Source: Spirosomataceae bacterium (GTDB lineage Bacteria > Bacteroidota > Bacteroidia > Cytophagales > Spirosomataceae). From it: 32,471 bases of DNA. Location of the stretch: contig JALOLV010000001.1 in NCBI GenBank assembly GCA_025455785.1, positions 1 through 32,471 of the forward strand, given 5' to 3'. Below are positions 25,200 through 32,372 of the stretch, one piece after another (position 1 is the stretch's first letter; every line of letters starts with the position of its first letter). A program made the translations under genes and the position numbers. The notes under the pieces were generated by a model. It was given only the letters and a program-made list of their open reading frames with translations, was not told the DNA's origin and made no database searches.

Positions 25200-25382
25200 T
25201 CGCTTAATGTCCTTAGTTTCAACTTCAGGGTTTATATTAGCTATACTTTCTATGAAAATATCAGTAAAAATATTAGTGCTTTCATCTCTATTTGTATTTT
25301 ATAGTGAGAGATATTGGTATCCTAATCTGCATAAATGGAGAATTGCAGGAATTTTTACACGGGTGTTTTCATTGTGAGCCAT
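25200..25382 (-). pseudogene. N-terminal part of hsdR interrupted by TAA at codon 28
   Basis: From ATG 25382 the frame reads MAHNENTRVKIPAILHLCRL, the classic N-terminus of this HsdR family, then GYQYLSL, then TAA (25299-25301). It continues in the same frame through NTNRDESTNIFTDIFIESIA straight into the 944-aa ORF. A lysine codon (AAA) is the usual residue after LSL in relatives as I recall, so a single AAA-to-TAA change explains it. There is no frameshift. A sequencing error is possible but would need to hit exactly a stop. Confidence 0.85.
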
Positions 25383-25414
25383 TTAGTCGTATGTGTTAGG
25401 TTGATTCGTTTTAG

Positions 25415-25422
25415 CAAAAATA
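25415..25422 (-). promoter_or_regulatory. Candidate Bacteroidota -7 box (TATTTTTG) for the hsdR operon
   Basis: TATTTTTG on the minus strand matches the TAnnTTTG -7 element of Bacteroidota promoters and ends about 33 nt upstream of the hsdR ATG at 25382. No clean TTTG -33 element is seen at the right distance, so this is only a candidate. Confidence 0.35.
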
Positions 25423-25751
25423 GAATATTTATAGGACTATAAAGTATAAATTTTATAAAGTTATTGCTTACCCTCAGTTTATATGTGTTTAATAATTATA
25501 TCACAAAAAGCTGAAAGTAATATTTAGCTATGAATCTATCTGTAAACTGCCGCCCCGCCCCCCCCTCTTTTATATTATAAAACTTGATTTTTCCTCCTTA
25601 TTTTTTTGATTGATTTCGTGGAAAACCTGTGTACAATTCCTAAAAGAAATAAAAAAAAGTATAGCATCAATAATTTGAGTTATTTATCAATATTATATTT
25701 GATTGATTTAGGGTGGGTGTAAATAATTGATAATAAGTATTTTATGAGTTG

Positions 25752-26336
25752 AAAAAGGAGGTTTGGAATAGGTAAAACGGAGATTTGGAATAATTTAAGA
25801 GGTTTTAAAAAAGAGATTTGGAATAAATAAAACGGAGATTTGGAATAATTTGGGAGGCTACAAAACGGAGTTTAATTTTGTTTTCTCCGTTTTTGTTGAT
25901 AAATTGCTTTTGCATTACAATTCTAACAAAAATACTAAAAAATTACTGTATTAACTATTGTATAATCTTGACAAAAACGGAGGTTTGGAATGTATGTGCA
26001 AAAATACTGGTTTTTGGGGGGCTTTCGGTTGTGATTCGGTTCTATTTCAGCTCAATTTCGAGTAAAAAGCTCAACTATTAAAACTGAAAACGGAGGTTTA
26101 GAATAAATAATTTTCAAAATAGTAATTAAAAAAACAAATTTATTTTATTCGCTATTAATATATTTATTATATGTATAGCGTTGCAATTTAAAGATTTACC
26201 TTTAAAAACGGAGGTTTGGAATAAGTAATTGAAAAATACTGACTTTTTGGGGTTTTCGGTTGTAATTCGGCTGTCTTTCGTTTCTATTTCGTGTGAAAGA
26301 CGCAAAAGTAAAACCGCAAAACGGAGATTTAGAATA
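25752..26336 (+). repeat. Iteron cluster, consensus AAAACGGAGRTTTGGAATA
   Basis: Eight 19-bp direct repeats start at about 25752, 25774, 25807, 25829, 25974, 26087, 26205 and 26318, with a partial copy at 25862. Copies differ at one to three positions: GGAGG or GGAGA, and TTTGGAATA or TTTAGAATA. The first four are spaced 22-33 bp apart and the rest about 113-145 bp apart. Iterons of this size upstream of a Rep_3 gene are the normal binding sites for the initiator and set copy number. Confidence 0.9.
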
Positions 26337-26340
26337 GATA
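26000..26340 (+). repeat. Imperfect ~105-bp direct repeat, each ending in an iteron
   Basis: 26000-26105 and 26231-26336 align along their length. Both start AAAAATACTG and continue through TTTTTGGGG, TTTCGGTTGT and TCTATTTC, then end in AAAACGGAG plus TTTAGAATA. A whole origin segment was thus duplicated with its iteron, and the copies have diverged since. Confidence 0.75.
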
Positions 26341-26374
26341 TACGTAGTATGTTTTACAATAAATATGTTTTGAT

Positions 26375-27361
26375 ATGAGTGATTTGAATCAAAGTGTAAT
26401 TAGTTTTAGCAGAAAATCTGATAATTACCAACCTAACCCAATAACAGAAAGCCGACAAGAATTTAGTGAAATCGAGAAAAAAATTGTTGTTTATGTTATT
26501 AATCAGTTAGGACAAGTTGCTAAAGATTGGAAAGGGCAAAATATTAGCTTCCCGATTCCTTTTACCGAGCTAACAGGTACTAATCATGCCAAAATAAAGA
26601 AAACGGCAGAGTCTATCATAACTAAGAGGATAACATTACTTGATAAGGTGTCTTCATCTGATAATGAAACTTACTATCATCTAATAATCCCGTTTACTGA
26701 GGTTTTATTGAGAAAAATCAATGGGAAGGACTACCTACAAGTTGTGATGAATAGTTCCGTTGTCCCTTTTTTTATTGAGCTGGGCAAGCATTTTACAAAA
26801 TACAGTTTAGATATAATGCTTTCGCTTGGTTCAATATATGCTCAACGTATGTACGAAATTATTATGTTACATGTAGGACGCAAACAACGTAAGTTTAATT
26901 ACACCGTTGAGAAATTAAAATTTATGTTTAACTGCCCCGAGAGTTATACTTACAATGAGGTTAGAAGATGGGCTTTAGACGTAGCACAAAAAGAACTAAG
27001 AGAGAAAGCCAATATTATTTTTACATACGAGCCTTCTAAGAAAGAAGGAAAAAGAATAGTTGAGTTACAGTTTTATGTAAAAACAGAATTAGAGATTTCG
27101 CTCGAAGCAATTGCAAATGAAGCAGAGCAATTTGAAAGAGGAACCCCTATACAACAAAGAGATTGTATTATGAGGCTCCTGAATAATTACTCATTCACGA
27201 GAGAGCAACAAACGATAATAATGGGGGATAAAGAAAAATGGGCAATTTTTTTAAAGATTGATAGTGAAATTTATAATGGAGTTAGAAAAGATATAGATAA
27301 CCCAACTGCTTATATTGCTAAAAGCCTTGGCTTTAATGTCAGTGCTAAGAAGAAAAGATAA
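26375..27361 (+). CDS. rep: Rep_3-family replication initiator (328 aa)
   Basis: The two winged-helix domains of Rep_3/RepE/pi-type initiators are recognisable. The N-terminal block is ITESRQEFSEIEKKIVVYVINQLGQ...ISFPIPFTELTG; the central block is LLSL-type FTKYSLDIMLSLGSIYAQRMYEIIMLHVGRKQRKFNYTVEKLKFMFNCPESYTYNEVRRWALDVAQKEL, cut here for clarity into helices typical of the second domain. Length is normal for the family. The protein binds the upstream iterons and opens the origin. ATG 26375 (MSDLNQSVISFS) is the only start that keeps the N-terminal block. parA starts 62 bp downstream on the same strand. Confidence 0.93.
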   Translation: MSDLNQSVISFSRKSDNYQPNPITESRQEFSEIEKKIVVYVINQLGQVAKDWKGQNISFPIPFTELTGTNHAKIKKTAESIITKRITLLDKVSSSDNETYYHLIIPFTEVLLRKINGKDYLQVVMNSSVVPFFIELGKHFTKYSLDIMLSLGSIYAQRMYEIIMLHVGRKQRKFNYTVEKLKFMFNCPESYTYNEVRRWALDVAQKELREKANIIFTYEPSKKEGKRIVELQFYVKTELEISLEAIANEAEQFERGTPIQQRDCIMRLLNNYSFTREQQTIIMGDKEKWAIFLKIDSEIYNGVRKDIDNPTAYIAKSLGFNVSAKKKR

Positions 27362-27423
27362 AAAATGAGTTTTTAAAACTTGTTTTAGATAAAATTTGTA
27401 CATTTGGAGAAATTTAAGAATTT

Positions 27424-28368
27424 ATGATTTCAGCAGAAAAAATTATAAAATTTCTCCGACAAAAACCAGCTTTAAACCTTTCTCAAATTGAAAAGGAATC
27501 GGGCTTACCATCCAGAACACTGCATAAAGCATTTAGTGGCTCGTTAAAACTGAATGAAAAACACTGCCAGTTGATAGAACCAGTTTTACGAAATTACGGA
27601 TATGCAGACGAGCTTTTTTCAAAAGCCAAAATTATATCAATCGTCAACCACAAGGGGGGAGTCGGTAAAACCACTACTACTATAAATCTTGGTAAAGCAT
27701 TAGTAATTTCAGGTTTTAGAGTCTTATTGGTTGATTTTGATTCACAAGGAAATACTTCACAGTGTTGTGGCGTACACCAAGTAGATGTTCAAGTGATTGA
27801 TGCTTTACTTGAAAAAGTAGATTTGCCAATTATACCACTCGATGAGAATTTATTTCTTGCTCCGTCAAATATTAAAATGGCTTATCGAGAACTTGAATTG
27901 ATAAATTCGATAGGGAACGAAAAACGACTTAAAAATAGACTTCAAAAAATATCAGAAGAGTTTGATTTTATCATCATTGATTGTCCTCCAGCCCTAAATA
28001 TTTTTACAACTAATGCGTTAGTTGCATCTGATTTGTGTATAATCCCTCTACAGCCAGAAGCATCAGCTCTTTATGGGGTAGATAGCTTATTCAACCGTAT
28101 TTACGAGGTAAGAGAGGAATCTAACCCTTCATTAATTGTAAAAGGAATTCTTTTTACGATGGTAACAGAAAATACCTTGGTACATAAACAGATGATTGAT
28201 TATGTAAAGAAAGAATATAAACATATACCAATTTTTAATGTATTGATTGAACGTGCTACAATTATTCAACAATCGCAGGTAGCTCAAAAAGATATTTTTA
28301 CATATTCACCAAAGTCGCCTGTTGCACTACAATATGCTGAATTGGCAAAAGAGTTTTTCATAATCTAA
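27424..28368 (+). CDS. parA: ParA partition ATPase with N-terminal HTH (314 aa)
   Basis: Residues 1-60 form a helix-turn-helix-like region (LNLSQIEKESGLPSRTLHKAFSG), as in P1-type (class Ia) ParA proteins that repress their own operon. The Walker ATPase follows: HKGGVGKTTTTINLGKAL (deviant Walker A, about 77-94), VLLVDFDSQGNTSQ (A'), and FIIIDCPPALN (Walker B). It moves plasmid copies apart using ATP together with ParB bound at parS. It is 62 bp after rep, and parB follows 14 bp later. Confidence 0.95.
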   Translation: MISAEKIIKFLRQKPALNLSQIEKESGLPSRTLHKAFSGSLKLNEKHCQLIEPVLRNYGYADELFSKAKIISIVNHKGGVGKTTTTINLGKALVISGFRVLLVDFDSQGNTSQCCGVHQVDVQVIDALLEKVDLPIIPLDENLFLAPSNIKMAYRELELINSIGNEKRLKNRLQKISEEFDFIIIDCPPALNIFTTNALVASDLCIIPLQPEASALYGVDSLFNRIYEVREESNPSLIVKGILFTMVTENTLVHKQMIDYVKKEYKHIPIFNVLIERATIIQQSQVAQKDIFTYSPKSPVALQYAELAKEFFII

Positions 28369-28382
28369 TTTAACTTGATAAG

Positions 28383-29339
28383 ATGGCAAAAAACTTTATG
28401 GCTGCAATGGTAACTACCAAATCTTCGACACCACCAGCCTTGTATTCTCAAACAGAAAAAATAAAAAAAGAGATTAGTATTTTAGACAATCTCAAGAAAT
28501 TTATTCCACCATTATCCGCCGAAGAACGTCAGCAGTTAGAACAGAATATTTTAGAATTTGGGTGTAAGGACTCGCTCACAATATGGGAAACCACAGAGGG
28601 GGTTATCTCTTCAGATTCTAAAACTCCAGATTTACCAAAATATATTTTAATAGATGGTCATAACAGATATGAAATCTGCCAGAAATATGGTATCGATTTT
28701 AAAATTCTAATTGTTGAGTTTGAAAATCTCGATAAGGTTTATGACTTTATGATAGACCATCAATTAGGAAGACGCAATTTATCGCCCGAGCAGATGTCAT
28801 ATTTGAGGGGTTTGAAGTATAATTCTTTGAAAAAAAATGAAGTTCAAAGAGATAGTAGTGGTAAGTTTTTATCGGATGAGAAGCCGAGTGGTCAAAGTGA
28901 CCAGACGGCAATTTTAAGTGAGGTAAATCAAGAAAATTTACCGAGTGGTCAAAATGACCAGGCGGCGAAAAAACAGACGCTATCAGAGCAATTAGCTGAA
29001 CAGTTTAATGTTGGAGAAAAGACGATTCGACGAGATGCTGCGTTTGCAAAAGGTCTTGAGATGTTACCGTCGGAGATTAAGAGTCAAGTTTTACAAGGAA
29101 AATCAATTCTGAATAAAGCTCAGATAATAGAGCTTAGTAAACTCAAAGATAAAAATGAGATTGAACTATTTATCAATAGACAGTCTAAAGAAAATGATTC
29201 TATTGTAGTTCAAACCGAAGATGATAATTTAAAAAAAGAAAAAGAACGTATTTCTATTCTCGTAAAATCTATTTCCAAACCCAAAGACTGCGATTTCTTA
29301 ATAAAAGAGTTAAGAGAACTAAAGAATAAAATGAACTAA
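28383..29339 (+). CDS. parB: ParB-like partition protein (318 aa)
   Basis: The N-terminal ParB/sulfiredoxin-like domain (about 35-135) includes LSAEERQQLEQNILEFGCKDSL and ILIDGHNRYEICQKYGI (the GxxR-type nucleotide-binding motif). Then comes RRNLSPEQMSYLRGL. A linker contains two SGQ-(S/N)-DQ repeats. A helix-turn-helix (LAEQFNVGEKTIRRDAAFA) and a helical C-terminus with a lysine/glutamate-rich dimerisation region complete it. The linker repeats are encoded by two 25-bp palindromic DNA segments (separate entries). It acts with ParA in plasmid segregation, and the binding site parS is not identified with certainty. Confidence 0.9.
   Translation: MAKNFMAAMVTTKSSTPPALYSQTEKIKKEISILDNLKKFIPPLSAEERQQLEQNILEFGCKDSLTIWETTEGVISSDSKTPDLPKYILIDGHNRYEICQKYGIDFKILIVEFENLDKVYDFMIDHQLGRRNLSPEQMSYLRGLKYNSLKKNEVQRDSSGKFLSDEKPSGQSDQTAILSEVNQENLPSGQNDQAAKKQTLSEQLAEQFNVGEKTIRRDAAFAKGLEMLPSEIKSQVLQGKSILNKAQIIELSKLKDKNEIELFINRQSKENDSIVVQTEDDNLKKEKERISILVKSISKPKDCDFLIKELRELKNKMN
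28884..28908. repeat. Palindromic element in parB, copy 1 (CCG..TGGTCA-AAG-TGACCA..CGG)
   Basis: TGGTCAAAGTGACCA (28889-28903) is a 6-bp perfect inverted repeat with a 3-bp spacer. The flanking CCG and CGG are also symmetric. It encodes SGQSDQ in the ParB linker and is repeated 57 bp downstream. Candidate parS-like or regulatory site. Confidence 0.6.
28941..28965. repeat. Palindromic element in parB, copy 2 (CCG..TGGTCA-AAA-TGACCA..CGG)
   Basis: TGGTCAAAATGACCA (28946-28960) with flanking CCG/CGG repeats copy 1 with only two differences over 25 bp, exactly 57 bp (19 codons) away. It encodes SGQNDQ. Preservation of symmetry in both copies suggests either a recent duplication or a binding site. 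Confidence 0.6.
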
Positions 29340-29340
29340 T

Positions 29341-29679
29341 ATGGGTATTATATCGTTATTAATACGTTTTAATATTGAAATAAAATACATAACCATGCCT
29401 ACTTTAGATAGAAGTTCATTCAAATATAACGCTAAAGTTTTTGAAAAAACTTGTTTATATTGTGGTACCACTTATTTTGCTAATCGCTCCACAGCAAAGT
29501 ATTGTAGCTCGACTTGTCGTGGCTATGCCAACCAAGCAAAAAATTTAAACGAAGCTGCACCATGGAATGAAGAAGACCGCACTGTGGATGCTTTACTTTC
29601 GCAAGTAGCGTACCTCAAAGGGCAATTGCAGCATTATATTAATGAGAATGAGCAATTGAAACTTTTATTGAAATCATAA
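29341..29679 (+). CDS. Small zinc-ribbon protein with coiled-coil tail (112 aa, or 94 aa from the second ATG)
   Basis: CLYCGTTYFANRSTAKYCSSTCR is a CxxC...CxxxC zinc-binding motif of the kind seen in small nucleic-acid-binding proteins. The C-terminus (LLSQVAYLKGQLQHYINENEQLKLLL) is a leucine-zipper-like coiled coil for dimerisation. The first ATG is 1 bp after the parB stop. The internal ATG at 29395 (MPTLDRSSFKYN) is also plausible, because the first 18 residues look unlike the rest. As the last gene of the rep-par run it may be a plasmid maintenance regulator, which is inferred from position. Confidence 0.75.
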   Translation: MGIISLLIRFNIEIKYITMPTLDRSSFKYNAKVFEKTCLYCGTTYFANRSTAKYCSSTCRGYANQAKNLNEAAPWNEEDRTVDALLSQVAYLKGQLQHYINENEQLKLLLKS

Positions 29680-29811
29680 TGCTCCTAATAAATGACTTTT
29701 TAGAATAACGTATTTGGGTGTTGCTCGTTTCTAAAATGTTCTATTCGTGGTATTTTACCAACGTACAAACTTTGCAAGCATTGCCTCCTTCTCGTCGAAA
29801 CCACCTACTAT

Positions 29812-29863
29812 GGGACAATTAAACATTTAGGTGTAAGTTACGCCTAAATGTTTAGGAACACCC
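29812..29863. mobile_element. Minimal 52-bp copy: the two MITE ends fused
   Basis: GGGACAATTAAACATTTAGG (one end, lacking a T after GGG) runs directly into GTTACGCCTAAATGTTTAGG plus AACACCC (the other end). The 310-340 bp interior of the longer copies is absent. The flanking 4-mers (CTAT, TTAA) do not match. It lies 16 bp from the 3' end of the DUF4209 gene. Confidence 0.8.
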
Positions 29864-29879
29864 TTAAATGTTATAATTT

Positions 29880-31721
29880 CTATACTTTAGGCATATAATC
29901 GAATTTAGCGATACGCAATAAAGCTGCAATCAGTAATAAGATGTGTCCTTCATGATAATCTCCATAATCATAGAAACAATGTGCCACTTGGTTTCTCAAA
30001 TTCATTCCACCCTCATTTAAGAATAAATAGTTGAATAGTAAAAAATCATCATCATTAAAATATTTATGTAAGTCTTCAAACTTTAAAATCTCATGTATTA
30101 GAGCTTCTTGCATTCCTTTTTCTTTTAGTACACTTGTAGCAATGCCATTCATCCTACAAAATGCTCTGAAGAGACCTTCAATTTTTAGAGTTAAACTATC
30201 AATACATAAAATGTAGCTTGCCTTGTAACCATCCTTTGTTTTAGATGCCTTAACCTGCATAAAAAATTCAACAATTGCTGGAGTAATAAGAGCTACCAAC
30301 TGTAATGGCTCTTCACCTTCCTCATAATTGCTTTTTAGGTATTGCTTCCCAAGCCACGTCCTATCAGTCAGAAAAGTTAAAAAATTCTCAAATGTTAAAT
30401 GCCCTAACCCAATGCCATCAATAATTATGTTGTGCAAATAAGGTAGAACACTGAGGTTCAAAAATATTTTGTAACTATTGTATAAGTTATCTTTATCAGG
30501 TTCTAATTTATTATTTACAATATTTTGATTAGTATCAAATCTAATCTGTACAGCATACTTCAAAAACTCCTCCTCTTGATAAATACCATTTTGCAAATGT
30601 TTTATTTTAGGAAATAAGAAGCCGCCAGCAATTATTGTATAAATTTCGTACGGGTGTTCTTTTAATATTCGAGCTGAATATTCTCTAATAAAATTATGAT
30701 AGATTCGATATTCTTGTTGCCGTGTGTCATCAGGTGTGTATCTAATTTTTGATAGTTTTACATCTGGCTTTAATGTAGCATACATTTTTTCTACTTCTTT
30801 TCTTTTCTCAGTATTTGAGGCTCTTTGAAAAGCCTTTATAGCTTTAAAAAAATAATCTTGCTTTATCCAAAATCTATCAGTTTTTGTTTCTAATTCTGCC
30901 ATCCTTAAATATGCAAGCCCTATTTCATTATACCATTTTTTTATATCTGATGATGTCTTTTGTGCAATTTTAACGGCTAATGGTAAATAATAATTTACCA
31001 TTTGAAAATCTAAATCTACTGAATTGGCATCTTTTAGTAGTGATTCAAATACCTGTAAAGTATCTTTAAAATCTTCCACTTTGAAAATCTTGGGATATTC
31101 AAGCATTTTTTGTAAAATTTGAATTTTCACCCAAGACTCTATACGATTAGTTTTAAAAAGTAAGGTTTTAGTTACCTCTTTTAATGAGCTTGTATCCACT
31201 TTTATTTCTCCACTAAGACCTACTGCATTCTTAAATAATTCTAATATTTTGGAAGCAATCTCGTGGTATTCATTTCCATTACAAGCATCTATATAATGCT
31301 GAATGGCACTAAGGTAATTCTCAATAGCGATAATAGCATAAGTATTTTTCTTGATATAATTGGGGCTTCGCCAGAGTAGATGATTATATCTTGCTTTTAC
31401 AAGTGGGTTTTGTGATTCTACAGCTCTTTCTATTATATAATCAGTTAGTTTATTATCAAATTGAGGTTGTTCAAGGGTGGGGGTGACTTTAGAGGAGAAG
31501 ATTTGAGAAAAAATATTTCCTTCTTCAAAGTTGAAAAATATACAAGCCAATTCCCATTTAGCTTTTTGCTTTCCAGAAGTTGATTTTGTTTGACTACGAA
31601 AGGTTGCCCAAATATCTCTAAAATCCCACCTCCTATCCAAAGAAAAAGCATTATCATCAATCAAAGTATAAACATCTTTGATTGTTTTGACATCTCCTAC
31701 ATTTAGGTCTTTTGCTCTCAA
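29880..31721 (-). CDS. DUF4209 / HEPN-like protein, probable defence gene (613 aa)
   Basis: A large, mostly helical cytoplasmic protein. Near the C-terminus, FLNEGGMNLRNQVAHCFYDY contains the GxNLRNxxAH motif that I associate with DUF4209, and RNQVAH fits the R-x4-H signature of HEPN ribonucleases. The N-terminal two thirds are TPR-like helices (for example FFKAIKAFQRASNTEKRKEVEKMY). HEPN proteins often act as toxins or RNA-cleaving effectors of phage defence. The only usable start is TTG 31721: no in-frame ATG lies between it and an upstream stop, and none follows for 240 residues. Both flanks carry ends of the MITE-like element, so the gene may have moved with them or been trapped between insertions. 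Confidence 0.75.
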   Translation of the reverse strand: MRAKDLNVGDVKTIKDVYTLIDDNAFSLDRRWDFRDIWATFRSQTKSTSGKQKAKWELACIFFNFEEGNIFSQIFSSKVTPTLEQPQFDNKLTDYIIERAVESQNPLVKARYNHLLWRSPNYIKKNTYAIIAIENYLSAIQHYIDACNGNEYHEIASKILELFKNAVGLSGEIKVDTSSLKEVTKTLLFKTNRIESWVKIQILQKMLEYPKIFKVEDFKDTLQVFESLLKDANSVDLDFQMVNYYLPLAVKIAQKTSSDIKKWYNEIGLAYLRMAELETKTDRFWIKQDYFFKAIKAFQRASNTEKRKEVEKMYATLKPDVKLSKIRYTPDDTRQQEYRIYHNFIREYSARILKEHPYEIYTIIAGGFLFPKIKHLQNGIYQEEEFLKYAVQIRFDTNQNIVNNKLEPDKDNLYNSYKIFLNLSVLPYLHNIIIDGIGLGHLTFENFLTFLTDRTWLGKQYLKSNYEEGEEPLQLVALITPAIVEFFMQVKASKTKDGYKASYILCIDSLTLKIEGLFRAFCRMNGIATSVLKEKGMQEALIHEILKFEDLHKYFNDDDFLLFNYLFLNEGGMNLRNQVAHCFYDYGDYHEGHILLLIAALLRIAKFDYMPKV

Positions 31722-31761
31722 TTTTAATGTCTTTAGGTTTTTATTGATACGGAATTATATA

Positions 31762-32329
31762 CTATCTGACATCCTTTATTTTTGTGGGTCTAATAGCTAT
31801 TTTTTTGCTATATCTGGGTGTTCCTAAACATTTAGGCGTAAAGTTACATAAAACCTATGTAATTGATTTATTATCAATAGTTTATATTCAAAAAGATGCT
31901 TTAAAAAACGAGTTTTAAATTTAGATTTGTTACAAGAAAGTTATAAAATGAAAATTTTTAAACACTTTTTGAATAAAAATAAAGTCATTTTTATATGCAA
32001 ATCCATCCTGTTTATACCAAACGTTCTTTTATTTTATACAAAACAAACAACCAAATTATTTGTATAAATTATTCATTTTTGTTGAAATATTAAAAAATGA
32101 CTTTTAATGGCTTAACTTGTTGATTATAAGCATACTATGCCCTTACAATGTAGTTTTACGCCTAAATGTTTAATTGTACCCATCTAACTTCATACCAACG
32201 GCTTGTAATATTTGGTTTTTCTATACAAATAATTTCCATTGATTTTTTACGGAAAATTTCTACTGATTCCGAACAATCTTCGGAATAACAGAATATAATA
32301 ATAAGTGGTAGCAGTAATATTAGCTTCAT
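31762..32329 (-). pseudogene. Small secreted-protein gene interrupted by MITE copy 2
   Basis: ATG 32329 starts MKLILLLPLIIIFCYSEDCSE, a signal peptide, possibly of a lipoprotein with Cys14. The frame runs 49 residues, to YEVR, into the MITE and stops there at 32162 after six element-derived residues. Removing 31816-32181 and one copy of the ATCT duplication restores the frame: YEVR then YSKKIAIRPTKIKDVR and a stop at 31762-31764, giving 65 aa. It would be the last gene of the minus-strand toxin/immunity run that crosses the window junction. The exact restoration supports the insertion boundaries. Confidence 0.75.
31816..32181. mobile_element. MITE-like element, copy 2 (366 bp, 4-bp target duplication)
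   Basis: The ends are GGGTGTTCCTAAACATTTAG at 31816 and, inverted, GGGTACAATTAAACATTTAG from 32181. ATCT is present on both sides (31812-31815 and 32182-32185), a clean 4-bp target-site duplication. The interior is the reverse complement of copy 1 with scattered substitutions and without its 34-bp extra segment. It has no coding capacity, so it must be moved by a transposase in trans. It disrupts a small secreted-protein gene. Confidence 0.88.
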
Positions 32330-32372
32330 TGATTTTATAGACTATTTCAGCTACTATACTAACCATACTATA

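Larger units (their letters stand above)
25383..26374. other. Replication origin region (iterons, AT-rich stretch), no genes
   Basis: This 992-bp non-coding stretch lies between the divergent hsdR and rep genes. It holds a candidate hsdR promoter, a C8 tract (25558-25565) that is striking in this AT-rich plasmid, eight iteron-like 19-mers, two long direct repeats and an AT-rich block (26101-26180) suitable for strand opening. Position directly upstream of a Rep_3 initiator makes it the probable origin. The 67-aa ORF at 25878-26081 overlaps the repeats and is not credible. Confidence 0.75.

Noticed and set aside
25878-26081. 67-aa ORF in the origin region
   Set aside because: It is made of iteron and long-repeat sequence, and its hydrophobic low-complexity content looks accidental.
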